Part shown: positions 10,385-19,062 of the stretch, piece by piece | How positions within the stretch are numbered: the first letter of the stretch is position 1 | Layout: each line of letters opens with the position of its first letter | Assembly: GCA_900318175.1 (NCBI GenBank) | Contig: ONJQ01000002.1 | Coordinates: 1 to 64,000 of the forward strand | DNA: 64,000 bases | Source of the DNA: an uncultured Bacteroidales bacterium | GTDB taxonomy: Bacteria; Bacteroidota; Bacteroidia; Bacteroidales; P3 | Reading direction: 5' to 3' | The notes under the pieces: generated by a model | Seen by the model: only the letters and a program-made list of their open reading frames with translations | Databases searched by the model: none | What the model was told of the DNA's origin: nothing | Translations under genes and position numbers: made by a program

Positions 10385-11194
10385 ATGAAAACCTCACGAT
10401 ACATACCATTGCTCCTCCTTGCGCTCTGTCTGCCATCACTCCTTTCGGCACAGAGCAGCTCCGTGCGCAAAGAGACCCGCCGAGGCAACCGCGAATACAA
10501 GTCGCAGCACTACGATCGTGCCGAAGTCAACTACCGCCGTGCACTCCACGAGGACAGCACAGCCTATCGCGCCCAATACAACCTCGGCAACACCCTCTAC
10601 CGACAGAAAAAGTACGACGAAGCCATACAGCACTACGATCAAGCCCTCACCCAACCCGGCCTCAAAGACAAGGAGCGCAGCCAGATTCTCCACAACCGTG
10701 GCAACAGCTACCTGAAGGCCGGTCTTGACAAAGAGAACCGTGCCGAAGGCATGCAGCAGTTCCAACAAGCGGTCAACGACTACCAGGAGGCCCTCAAACT
10801 CTCGCCCAAAAACGACGACACCCGCTACAACCTCTCCTACGCCAAAAAGATGCTCCAGCAAGCACAGCAACAGCAACAACAGCAGCAAGGCGGCAACCAG
10901 AATCAGGACAACCAGGACAAGAAAGACAACAAAGACAAGCAAGGCAACAACGGTCAGGACAAGCAGCAACAGCAGCAAGACCAAAACAACCAGAAACATC
11001 AACAACAGCAACAGAACCAACAGAACCAGCAAGACCGTCAACAGCAGAAGCAACAGCAACGCCAACAACAGCAAAAGAAACAAGATGCCGAGCGACTGCT
11101 CGAAGCCGTAAAGAACAACGAAAAAAACACCATGAAGGAGAACGCCAAGAAGGTTGAAGTGGCCGCTCCCCGAAGCATTGAAAAAGACTGGTAG
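10385..11194 (+). CDS. batC: BatC, exported TPR protein with Gln-rich tail
   Basis: 269 residues. Signal peptide (cleavage near LLSAQ), then about three tetratricopeptide repeats (YKSQHYDRAEVNYRRAL, YRAQYNLGNTLYRQKKYDEA, and a third near residues 105-140), then a low-complexity Gln/Asn/Lys segment from about residue 160 to 235. The poly-Gln stretch is encoded by mixed CAA/CAG codons rather than a pure repeat, so it is not an obvious slippage tract. Such tails are usual for BatC. The TPRs suggest a scaffold in the periplasm. A 145-nt gap separates it from batD, the largest in the run. Confidence 0.9.
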   Translation: MKTSRYIPLLLLALCLPSLLSAQSSSVRKETRRGNREYKSQHYDRAEVNYRRALHEDSTAYRAQYNLGNTLYRQKKYDEAIQHYDQALTQPGLKDKERSQILHNRGNSYLKAGLDKENRAEGMQQFQQAVNDYQEALKLSPKNDDTRYNLSYAKKMLQQAQQQQQQQQGGNQNQDNQDKKDNKDKQGNNGQDKQQQQQDQNNQKHQQQQQNQQNQQDRQQQKQQQRQQQQKKQDAERLLEAVKNNEKNTMKENAKKVEVAAPRSIEKDW

Positions 11195-11339
11195 CAAAGA
11201 ACCCTTAAATTGAAAAAGGAAAGATGAAAAGTGAAAAACAATATATCACCCCCAAGCCTACCGAAGTATGGCTCACCCACCAACTTCCGTTTTCATCATT
11301 CACCTTCCAACCCCTTAGGGCATTTTAAACTCTGATATT

Positions 11340-13157
11340 ATGAAAAAAGCACTTATATCATTATTATTCTTCACCCTCAGCCTTGCCGCCGTCGCTCAGG
11401 AGCTGACCGTCCGTGCCCCTGGCCGTGTTGAGCAAGGACGCCGATTCGAAGTCCGCTTTGAGGTAAACAGCCGTGCCGACGACTTCCGAGGCCCCTCCTT
11501 CAAAGGGCTCTCGGTGCTCTCCGGCCCCAACGTCTCGCACCAAACCAACATGTCCATCATGAACGGACAGATGTCCCGTTCCGTCTCCACAGGCTTCACC
11601 TACATCATCCAAGCCGATGTCGAAGGCACATTCAACATAGGTGGTGCCAGTTGCAATGTTGACGGCAAACGTGTCTCCTGCCAGGGATTCACCATCACGG
11701 TCGAGAAAGCCGGCACCCAGGCACCCCAGCAGCAAGCCTACGGCGGAGGCCAGTCTCGCCGACAAAGCTCCACGCAGCCCTCCCAGTCTGGCAACATCGA
11801 CAGCAAGTCGCTCTTTGCGCGTGCCAGCATCAGCAAAAACAACCCCTATCAAGGCGAGCAAGTCATCCTCACCTATAAAATCTACACGCAAATCTCACTC
11901 AGCCAGTATCAGATTGACAAACTGCCCGGCAACAAAGGTTTCTGGAGTGAAGACATCACCCGCGACGGCACCGTCCATCAATACGAGGAGACCGTAGACG
12001 GACGTCGCTACATGGTGGCCGAAATCCGCCGTGGAGCCCTCTTTGCCCAGGAGAGCGGCAAGCTCACCATCGAGCCCCTCGACCTTGATGTTCTGGCCCT
12101 CGTACAGCGTCAACGCCAGCGCACCGGCTCCATCTGGGACCTTTTTGACGACCCCTTCTTCAACCCCACACAGGCTGTCGAGAAGCACCTCCGCACCAAC
12201 AGCATCAACGTCCGCGTCAAGCCCCTGCCCCAAGCACCCGAGCATTTTAACGGTGCCGTGGGCAGCTTCAGTGTCAAGGGCGAAACCGACACCCGCCAAG
12301 TACGTGCCAACGAGGCCATTACCTACCGCCTCACCGTCAGTGGTTCTGGCAACCTGATGCTCATCGATGCTCCCCAAATCGATTTCCCCAAAGTCTTTGA
12401 AGTCTACGACCCGCAAATCAACGACAACATCAACCGCTCCACCAACGGCATCAGCGGCAGCCGTACATTCGAGTGGATACTCATCCCCCGCAACCAAGGC
12501 GACTACGAGATTCCCGAAGTCTCATTCGTCTTCTTCGACCCCAACACTGGCCGCTATGTCACCAAGCGGCTGCCCGCCATCCCCCTGCACATCGACAAGG
12601 GCGACCCCAAATCCATGAAGAACGTCACCAGCAACAAGAGTGATGTCAAGTTGCTCAACAGCGATATCAACTACATCCAGAACAGCACCAGCGGCCTTAT
12701 CCCCCTCGGCCAGCGCGACAGCTTCCCCTGGTGGTTCTGGTTCCTCCTGGTCCTCATCCTTGCCGCCACGGCTGCAGGCATTCTCTTTGGCCGTCGCCGC
12801 CAGGCGCAGCAGCAGGACATTGCCGGCATGCGTCTGCGTCGTGCCACCAAGATGGCCCGCAAACGTCTCAAGACGGCTGCCGCCTACCTCCACAGCGGCG
12901 ATGACAACCGTTTCTACGAAGAGATCTACAAAGCCATCTGGGGCTGCCTTGCCGACAAATACAACATCCAACTCTCACGCCTCAGCAGCGACACCGTCCG
13001 CGACTGCCTGGCCGAGAAGCAGGTGCCCGAAGAGCAGCAGCAACGCATCCTGCAGACCCTGCAAAAAGTGGACTTTGCCCGCTTCGCCCCTGGCGATGCC
13101 GCCTCGCGCAAACAAGAGATTTTCGACGAAGCCCTCCAAATGATTGTGATGATTTAA
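11340..13157 (+). CDS. batD: BatD, large exported membrane-anchored protein
   Basis: 605 residues matching the BatD family. Signal peptide (cleavage after AVAQ), beta-sandwich periplasmic region with family segments such as PYQGEQVILTYKIYT and ANEAITYRLTVSGSGN, one transmembrane helix at about residues 462-484 (WWFWFLLVLILAATAAGIL), and a helical cytoplasmic tail. The Gln/Ser-rich linker near residues 125-155 is variable in the family. Flanked by batC and batE (15 nt gap to batE). A purine-rich stretch upstream (11209-11240) resembles the inverted repeat before ftsK. Confidence 0.93.
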   Translation: MKKALISLLFFTLSLAAVAQELTVRAPGRVEQGRRFEVRFEVNSRADDFRGPSFKGLSVLSGPNVSHQTNMSIMNGQMSRSVSTGFTYIIQADVEGTFNIGGASCNVDGKRVSCQGFTITVEKAGTQAPQQQAYGGGQSRRQSSTQPSQSGNIDSKSLFARASISKNNPYQGEQVILTYKIYTQISLSQYQIDKLPGNKGFWSEDITRDGTVHQYEETVDGRRYMVAEIRRGALFAQESGKLTIEPLDLDVLALVQRQRQRTGSIWDLFDDPFFNPTQAVEKHLRTNSINVRVKPLPQAPEHFNGAVGSFSVKGETDTRQVRANEAITYRLTVSGSGNLMLIDAPQIDFPKVFEVYDPQINDNINRSTNGISGSRTFEWILIPRNQGDYEIPEVSFVFFDPNTGRYVTKRLPAIPLHIDKGDPKSMKNVTSNKSDVKLLNSDINYIQNSTSGLIPLGQRDSFPWWFWFLLVLILAATAAGILFGRRRQAQQQDIAGMRLRRATKMARKRLKTAAAYLHSGDDNRFYEEIYKAIWGCLADKYNIQLSRLSSDTVRDCLAEKQVPEEQQQRILQTLQKVDFARFAPGDAASRKQEIFDEALQMIVMI

Positions 13158-13172
13158 CAACAACATGTAACC

Positions 13173-13925
13173 ATGAAGAGAATCCTTTCCATCCTCATAC
13201 TCGCTGTAGCCCTCAGCGCCACAGCCCAAACCCCTCGCCAACTCATGCAGCAGGGCAACGACGCTTACGCCAAATCCGATTTCGCCGAAGCCGTCCGGCT
13301 CTACAACACCGTCCTCGACGCTGGCTACCAGTCCGCGGACCTCTACTACAACCTCGGCAACGCCCACTTCCGCATGGAAGACTACGGCCTTGCCATCCTC
13401 AACTACGAGCGGGCCCTGCGCCTCAAACCCAACTTCCGCGACGCTCGCGAAAACCTCGACCTCGCCAACAGCAAAACCGAAGACGAGATTGCCGCCCTGC
13501 CCGAAATCTTCATCGTCCATTGGGCTCATAGCATCGTGACCTGGTTCAGCCCCACAGGCTGGCGCATCCTCCTGCTCTGCCTCCTTGCCCTCTTGGGCGG
13601 CCTCACCGTCTTCTTCGTCCTCTCCTCACAGTACAGCAGCCGCAAAGGCGCCCTCATCGGCATCTCCGTCACCGCTGTCCTGTTGCTGCTCTGTCTGGCC
13701 TGCACCATTGCCTCCAGCGTGCGCTACAACCGCCACAACCAAGCCATCGTCACCAGCCCCATGGCCGTTGTGAAAAGCTCGCCCGAAGACAAGAGCGTGG
13801 ACAAACTCATACTCCACGAAGGCACAAAGGTCAACATCGAAGAGACCCTCGGCTCCTGGCACAAAATCCAGATTGCCGACGGCAACTCTGGATGGATGAA
13901 CCAATCCGACATAACTGTGATATAA
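13173..13925 (+). CDS. batE: BatE, TPR plus SH3-like membrane protein
   Basis: 250 residues. Signal peptide, two to three TPRs (for example SADLYYNLGNAHFRMEDYGLAI within about residues 50-75, quoted as two adjacent motifs), two transmembrane helices (about residues 125-150 and 160-185), and a C-terminal bacterial SH3 domain (KLILHEGTKVNIEE ... SGWMNQSDI). This order is the BatE signature. Closes the core Bat set; the next gene follows after 16 nt, suggesting the transcript continues. Confidence 0.92.
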   Translation: MKRILSILILAVALSATAQTPRQLMQQGNDAYAKSDFAEAVRLYNTVLDAGYQSADLYYNLGNAHFRMEDYGLAILNYERALRLKPNFRDARENLDLANSKTEDEIAALPEIFIVHWAHSIVTWFSPTGWRILLLCLLALLGGLTVFFVLSSQYSSRKGALIGISVTAVLLLLCLACTIASSVRYNRHNQAIVTSPMAVVKSSPEDKSVDKLILHEGTKVNIEETLGSWHKIQIADGNSGWMNQSDITVI

Positions 13926-13941
13926 CCAATAAATAACACCC

Positions 13942-15219
13942 ATGAAAAAGGCACTCATTCTCATTATCCTTTCATTCCTTGCGCTCCCCCTTTGCGCACA
14001 GAATGAACCCGACAAGGTGGAGTATGTCGACGACGAAGCCTGTGGCTGCGAACTCGTTTTCATCAACGGCATACAGACCACCCAGGACGGCGACCGCTAC
14101 GGCTTCAAGCGCGAAGACGGCAGCATCATCACCCCGAACAAATACATGTTTGTCGACCATTTCCACGGCAACTACTGCAAGGTATACCTCAACTACGACA
14201 GCTGCGGCCTTATCAACCGCGACGGTGTCGAGGTCATCCCCTGCCTCTACAAAAACGTCTCCTATCCCCTCGACAGCCTCATCCTTGTCCAGAAAGACAG
14301 CCTTTTCGGCTACTTCGACACCCTCGGCAACATGCGCATCCCCATCAAGTATCCCGCTGCCTCCTCCTTCAACGAGGGGCTTGCCGTGGTGGCGGACTAT
14401 GTCGACACCAACATCGTTGCCTACGGCTTCATCGACCACTTCGGCAACATGGTCATCAAACCCTCCTACCAGTATGCCTTCCCCTTCAACGAAGGCTTTG
14501 CCGTTGTCAAGGCCTACAACCGCTACGGCATGATTGACCGTTCGGGACGCGAGGTTTTCCCCATCAAATGGGAGATACTCACCTCCATGTTCGAGGGCCA
14601 TCTGTTTGCCGGCGACGACAACGGCCTTGCCCTTTACAACAACAAATTCGAGCAACTCACCCAACCCGTCTATACACAGCTCGACGGCAAGACCGAGGAC
14701 CGCATCCTCGTGATGCGCGACGGCAAATACGGCTACCTTGACCCGCAAGGCAACGAGGTCATCCCCTGCCAATACGACCGTGCCGGCCTCTTCAAAGACA
14801 GCCGCGCCTACGTCAGCATCGGCAACAAATGGGGCATTATAGACCGCACCGGCCGCGTCGTGCTCCCCATCGAGTATGACAACAGCGGCTACCGCGCCGA
14901 GGCCTACATCTACCACGACGGCCTCGCACTCGTCGAGAAGGACCACTTCTACGGCTACGTCGACATCGAGGGGCGCCCCGTCATCTACCCCTGCTTCAAG
15001 AACGCCTACCAGTTCTCCGAAGGCCTTGCCCCCGTCTACATCGGCTCATGGGGCTACATCGACACCAAGGGCGACTTCTACATCCCCCCCGTGTTCGACA
15101 TTGCCTCGCCCTTCTCATGGGGCCGCGCCGAGGTGATCTACAAAGGCGAAACCCACAAGATAAACACCGAGGGACGCTGCGTCAAAAACTGCAAGAACGC
15201 CCCCAAATCCTGGCGATAA
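13942..15219 (+). CDS. exported WG-repeat protein
   Basis: 425 residues. Signal peptide (cleavage near LPLCAQ), then tandem WG/YG repeats across most of the protein: units of the type YGFxDxxGxxVIxPxY, such as YGFIDHFGNMVIKPSYQ, YGYLDPQGNEVIPCQYD and WGIIDRTGRVVLPIEYD, eight or more in total. WG repeats probably form a beta-rich surface for protein binding; no enzyme motif is seen. It starts 16 nt after batE and ends 16 nt before rseC, so it looks co-transcribed with the Bat genes. A role in the Bat complex is only inference from position. Confidence 0.85.
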   Translation: MKKALILIILSFLALPLCAQNEPDKVEYVDDEACGCELVFINGIQTTQDGDRYGFKREDGSIITPNKYMFVDHFHGNYCKVYLNYDSCGLINRDGVEVIPCLYKNVSYPLDSLILVQKDSLFGYFDTLGNMRIPIKYPAASSFNEGLAVVADYVDTNIVAYGFIDHFGNMVIKPSYQYAFPFNEGFAVVKAYNRYGMIDRSGREVFPIKWEILTSMFEGHLFAGDDNGLALYNNKFEQLTQPVYTQLDGKTEDRILVMRDGKYGYLDPQGNEVIPCQYDRAGLFKDSRAYVSIGNKWGIIDRTGRVVLPIEYDNSGYRAEAYIYHDGLALVEKDHFYGYVDIEGRPVIYPCFKNAYQFSEGLAPVYIGSWGYIDTKGDFYIPPVFDIASPFSWGRAEVIYKGETHKINTEGRCVKNCKNAPKSWR

Positions 15220-15235
15220 CCAACACCACCGAACC

Positions 15236-15652
15236 ATGCAACAAGTATCACACGCCGGCACCGTCATCTCCTCCGAAAGTGGAATAGTGAAAGTGCAGAT
15301 GCAAGTGGTCAGCGCCTGCTCCGCCTGCGCGGCACACGCCAACTGCACCTTCTCCGAGAAGAAAGAGAAGATTGTCGACATCGACACCCCTCAATGGCGG
15401 GACTACACACCCGGCCAACGCGTCAACGTCATCATCCAATCCGGCCGCGGACTCCAGGCAGTGCTCATCGCCTACATCCTTCCCGCCGTGCTCCTGCTGG
15501 CCACCTTCGGCACCCTCTACGCCCTCCGCCTCCCCGAACTCTCTGTGGCCCTTGCCTCCTTGGCCGTCATCGCCCTCTACGGCGCCCTCCTCTACCTGCT
15601 CCGCCACCGTCTGCAGAACCGGTTCACCTTCCGCATCGAGAAGCTTAGCTAA
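15236..15652 (+). CDS. rseC: RseC/SoxR-reducing-system family membrane protein
   Basis: 138 residues. The N-terminal Cys cluster C-x2-C-x6-C (CSACAAHANC, residues 22-31) and two adjacent transmembrane helices (about residues 74-94 and 98-118) match the RseC/MucC family. In most Bacteroidota the gene stands directly upstream of the Rnf electron-transport operon and is thought to act with it; here no rnf gene follows and the gene instead ends the Bat run. The Cys cluster suggests a redox or Fe-S role. Last gene of the run; downstream is 347 nt of non-coding DNA. Confidence 0.88.
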   Translation: MQQVSHAGTVISSESGIVKVQMQVVSACSACAAHANCTFSEKKEKIVDIDTPQWRDYTPGQRVNVIIQSGRGLQAVLIAYILPAVLLLATFGTLYALRLPELSVALASLAVIALYGALLYLLRHRLQNRFTFRIEKLS

Positions 15653-15732
15653 CCCCTCGCTAACCCCTCGTCCACTCCTTCTACCCAATTCCTTGTTCAT
15701 TTCTTCCTTCATTTATCCAATGAAAGAGGAAC

Positions 15733-15763
15733 AAATGAGGAACAAATGTTAGAGAACTGACCT
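15733..15763 (+). repeat. dispersed repeat, 31-nt identical core (copy 1)
   Basis: This 31-nt segment (beginning AAATGAGGAACAAATG and ending GAACTGACCT) is found without mismatch, inverted, at 24281-24311. Similarity continues weakly for some 20 nt on the distal side (both have AAGCGAAG/GAGCGAAG), so the real element is longer than the identical core. Confidence 0.7.
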
Positions 15764-15963
15764 TTAAGAAGCGAAGATGCCCCCTGCCGCGGGGGAAGCA
15801 CCTCAAAGCCAAACCGACAACCATACCCAGCCTACGCAAGCGGCGGTGCTTCGTCCACCTCATCCCAGCCACAACCGTCCCTACTGCCGTAGCCCAAGGT
15901 TTTTCAACAACTCAGCGTTGATTAATTTTCAGGCTGGGAGCGTTCCAATCAAATAAAAAGGTA

Positions 15964-15971
15964 TAATTTTG
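15964..15971 (+). promoter_or_regulatory. Bacteroidota -7 element (TAATTTTG)
   Basis: Matches TAnnTTTG and lies 28 nt upstream of the ATG at 16000. A matching -33 TTG is not obvious. Confidence 0.55.
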
Positions 15972-15999
15972 CAATTTGAAACATAATATCCATTGCGCA

Positions 16000-17715
16000 A
16001 TGAAAACCACACGTCAGTATCACCACGGCATAGTGCTTTTTGCACTCTTGGCCATGCTTGTTGTCACCCCCGCAGCCACTGAGGCTCAGGAGCCTGCAGC
16101 AGCAGCACAAACCGAGCACCAATACAACGACGACATCCACTCCTTCATCCTCAAACGCCTGCGCCAGAACACCCGCCAGCGCGAAAAACAGATGAACAAA
16201 CAGATCCAGCAGATGCTCATCAACCTGCCCAACGCAGAGAAACTCTACGACGAGACCTTCGTCCGCATCACCACCGACGTGACCGAGGACACCACCGAGG
16301 ACGGCCAGCCCGAAATCAACTTCGTCTACAACATCTCCTACAACTGCCACCACTTTGAAGGCACCGAGGACGACTACCCCTCAGGGGCATACCTTTGGAA
16401 CAGCTCCAACTCCTGCCGCGCCATCTGCAACCTCACCCGCACCATGGTGGACAATGAGCTCTCCGACCTCTTCACCGCCGGCCATCGCACCACAGTCACC
16501 ATCACCTCCACCACCGATGCCGCCGAAATCACACATATAGACTATCATGGCGAATACGGCGACTTCCGCTACATGCCCGCCGTCTTCAACGACGAGAACG
16601 TCCGCATCTCCGTGGACCAGACCGAAGGCATCACCACCAATGCCCAGCTGGCCTACGTCCGTGCCCGCAGCGTGCAGAGCTTCCTGGAGGAGAACGTCGC
16701 AGCACTCAAAAAGACCACTAACGAATACCGCCACATCACCCGTTGTTTTGACATGACCGGCCCCCACTACCGCCGTTCAAGCCTCCAGATTGTAGTCCAC
16801 GGAGCCTTCGACGCCGCTGCCCGTAGCCTCGAAGCCGCCCTGCAAAACGACGAGTACGTCGACTTCAACATCCCCCACATCGAAGAGAACAGCAACAGCA
16901 AGACCTACGCCCTCATCATAGCCGAAGAGGAGTACACCGCACCCCTGCCCAACTGCGACTTTGCCACCAACGACGGCGACGTGCTGCACCAATACTTCGT
17001 ACACACGCTGGGCATCCCCACGCGCCACGTCAAGGTGCTCCACAACGCCGGCCGTCAGGAAATCTACGACATGGGTATCCACTGGCTCAAGGACATCATC
17101 AAAGCCCAGAACGGCGACGTGCACATCATCATCTACTATGCCGGCCACGGCGTGTCCAACCAGAAATGGGCCCCCTACCTTATGCCCAGCGGAGTCGACG
17201 TCAGCAAAATCCGCGCCTTCCGCAGCAAGACCGGCGCACTGCCTGAAGACATCGTGCTGAAAGGTGGCGACGCCGAGAAGATACTCAGCCAGTGCATCTC
17301 GTTCGACACCCTCACCGGCTGGTTCAACCGCGTCGACGCGTTGAGCTACACCTTTATCATCGACGCCAGTTTTGACGGCATACAGCGCAGTGGCAAACCC
17401 TTCTTCACCATCAAGAAAGAGTCCAAGCGCTACCGCACACCCCGCGTGCGAAGCGACATTGTCATCTTCATGGCCGCCGATGGCGACAAGACCGCCTACT
17501 CATTCATCGACCAGCATCATGGCTTCTTCACCTACTACATCCTCAAGGAGCTGAAATACACACGCGGTGAAATCACCTTCCAAGACCTTTTCAACAACGT
17601 CACCAAGAATCAGGCCTACGAGTCCTCGCTGCAAGGAAAACTGCAGGAACCCAGCATGATTATCGGCGGCAAACTTGGAGAGAACTGGGGCACCCGCACA
17701 TTCATAAACAACTAA
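16000..17715 (+). CDS. exported caspase-like (C14) protein with Cys-to-Ser active site
   Basis: 571 residues from the ATG at 16000; an in-frame TTG 24 nt earlier gives no better start. Signal peptide, cleavage near TEAQ (residue 30). Residues about 40-270 include an OmpA-like pattern (TVTITSTTDA, then AQLAYVRARSVQSFLEE, then RRSSLQIVVHGAF). Residues about 300-570 are a metacaspase/caspase-p20-like domain: ALIIAEEEY, then the catalytic His in YYAGHG (His383). Where the family has the Cys motif DACFSG, this protein reads IDASFDG, so the nucleophile position is Ser457. Either a pseudo-protease or an altered nucleophile. Single gene with its own promoter; C-terminal T9SS tail not seen. Confidence 0.8.
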   Translation: MKTTRQYHHGIVLFALLAMLVVTPAATEAQEPAAAAQTEHQYNDDIHSFILKRLRQNTRQREKQMNKQIQQMLINLPNAEKLYDETFVRITTDVTEDTTEDGQPEINFVYNISYNCHHFEGTEDDYPSGAYLWNSSNSCRAICNLTRTMVDNELSDLFTAGHRTTVTITSTTDAAEITHIDYHGEYGDFRYMPAVFNDENVRISVDQTEGITTNAQLAYVRARSVQSFLEENVAALKKTTNEYRHITRCFDMTGPHYRRSSLQIVVHGAFDAAARSLEAALQNDEYVDFNIPHIEENSNSKTYALIIAEEEYTAPLPNCDFATNDGDVLHQYFVHTLGIPTRHVKVLHNAGRQEIYDMGIHWLKDIIKAQNGDVHIIIYYAGHGVSNQKWAPYLMPSGVDVSKIRAFRSKTGALPEDIVLKGGDAEKILSQCISFDTLTGWFNRVDALSYTFIIDASFDGIQRSGKPFFTIKKESKRYRTPRVRSDIVIFMAADGDKTAYSFIDQHHGFFTYYILKELKYTRGEITFQDLFNNVTKNQAYESSLQGKLQEPSMIIGGKLGENWGTRTFINN

Positions 17716-17791
17716 TGCTGCGCAAACTAAAAAACAACAATTAAGAATCGCTACCCTTCTCATCATTTTGGATTATTAATTCTTAATTATT

Positions 17792-18154
17792 ATGTTTACC
17801 CCCGACTTTATCACCCACCTTAAACCCAATGAGGTGTTCGTATTTGGGAGCAACCTTGCAGGGCATCACGGCGGCGGTGCCGCACGGCTGGCCTATGAGC
17901 GCTTCGGAGCCGTCTACGGTCAGGGTGTAGGCCTGCAAGGGCAGAGCTATGCCATCCCCACCATGCAGGGCGGTGTGGAGACCATCCGCCCCTACGTCGA
18001 TGAGTTTATCAGCTTTGCACAACAGCACCCCGAACTGACGTTCCTCGTCACTCGTATAGGCTGTGGGATTGCCGGTTTCACCGAAGAGGAGATTGCTCCA
18101 CTCTTTGCCGACGCCCACCTTGTCCCCAACATCGTCCTGCCCAAGAACTGGTAA
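17792..18154 (+). CDS. small A1S_2505-type protein (macrodomain-like glycine motif)
   Basis: 120 residues, no signal peptide. The glycine-rich segment FGSNLAGHHGGGAA (residues about 18-31), followed by YGQGVGLQGQSYAIPT, is the signature of a small family annotated as A1S_2505 phage non-structural protein, found in phages and in bacterial chromosomes. The pattern recalls nucleotide- or ADP-ribose-binding macrodomains, but that relationship is my inference. Preceded by an AATTAAGAAT/ATTCTTAATT inverted pair in the short gap after the caspase-like gene. No phage genes are nearby, so it appears as a lone chromosomal copy. Confidence 0.65.
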   Translation: MFTPDFITHLKPNEVFVFGSNLAGHHGGGAARLAYERFGAVYGQGVGLQGQSYAIPTMQGGVETIRPYVDEFISFAQQHPELTFLVTRIGCGIAGFTEEEIAPLFADAHLVPNIVLPKNW

Positions 18155-18246
18155 ACTGCCTTTGTATTTTTTTTGAAGAAGCAATAATAAAAAGTGCTCA
18201 ACCGCGTTACCGCATAATAATAACGACATTTAATCAAACACAGAAA

Positions 18247-18966
18247 ATGAAAAAAATCATCCTTGCCGTAGCCATCATGCTCCTCGCTTTCGGAGCCGCT
18301 ACTGCTCAAAACACATTCCGTGGTATTGTAAAATACAAAATTGAAAGCACCGGTAAGGTGGACATCAAAATCCCAGCCGAGCAGTCCACCATTGAACTGA
18401 AAGTATACGACAACCAGTTGCTCTACGAGCAAACCATCCAGAACGGCATGAAGGTGGCACAAGCCATTGACTTCAGCCAGGCCATCTCCTACCTTGCCGC
18501 CAACGGCATCGAGCTGGAGACCTACACCGGCGACGGCAAATTCATCGTACGCGACGAGGCTAAGAAAGAGAGCATGGACAGCCTCTACATCGAAGACAAA
18601 GAGCCCGGCCATTTCTACTACGAGAACGTCAACGAGACACAGGAGATGCTCGGCTACACCGTCCACAAAATGATTATGCACCGCTACAACGAAGAGGGCG
18701 AGGACAACCCCATCGTCTGCTGGTACAGCACTGAGATTGGCCCCGAGTACAACCTTGTGCTTGGCCGTATGAAGGGATTCCCATTCGTCTTCACCCAGGA
18801 GTTGGGCGAGGGCCGTGCAGTCACCTACACCGCCATCGAGGTGGTGAAAGGCAAAGTGAAGGATGTCGATATGCTCCTCCCCGCTGGCTACAAGGATGCT
18901 TCCGGCGAAGAGTTTGAGACCTTCCGCAACGAGCTGAAAGACGCTATCGAACTGCTCGAAGACTAA
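18247..18966 (+). CDS. exported protein of unknown function (DUF4412-like)
   Basis: 239 residues with a clear signal peptide (MKKIILAVAIMLLAFGAATAQ). The mature part opens with FRGIVKYKIES and contains VCWYSTEIGP and GFPFVFTQE, a layout like that of DUF4412/GLPGLI-type periplasmic or outer-membrane-associated proteins of Bacteroidota (a beta-strand region in which YKI, WYT and GxP motifs recur). I cannot assign a function. It stands between the A1S_2505-type gene and ftsK and is followed by an inverted repeat (18986-19045). Confidence 0.65.
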   Translation: MKKIILAVAIMLLAFGAATAQNTFRGIVKYKIESTGKVDIKIPAEQSTIELKVYDNQLLYEQTIQNGMKVAQAIDFSQAISYLAANGIELETYTGDGKFIVRDEAKKESMDSLYIEDKEPGHFYYENVNETQEMLGYTVHKMIMHRYNEEGEDNPIVCWYSTEIGPEYNLVLGRMKGFPFVFTQELGEGRAVTYTAIEVVKGKVKDVDMLLPAGYKDASGEEFETFRNELKDAIELLED

Positions 18967-18985
18967 GAAAACAACCTCACTGATT

Positions 18986-19045
18986 GAAAAGTGAGAATTG
19001 AAAAGTGAAATCAGGTATGCGCATCCTTTTCAATTTTCACTTTTC
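18986..19045. repeat. inverted repeat before ftsK
   Basis: Two 20-nt arms (18986-19005, GAAAAGTGAGAATTGAAAAG; 19026-19045) pair with one mismatch around a 20-nt spacer. A related purine-rich string occurs once at about 11209-11240 upstream of batD. It may serve as a weak terminator of the preceding gene, but no U-run follows directly. Confidence 0.5.
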
Positions 19046-19062
19046 ATTTTTCAAATGATACA

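Larger units (their letters stand above)
15653..15999. other. non-coding gap with repeat and promoter
   Basis: Contains a short direct repeat CTAACCCCTCG right after the rseC stop, one copy of a dispersed repeat (15733-15763), a CCCCC/GGGGG hairpin near 15781-15796, a GAAGCACC/GGTGCTTC inverted pair near 15797-15852, and the promoter of the caspase-like gene. No open frame with coding character. Confidence 0.6.
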
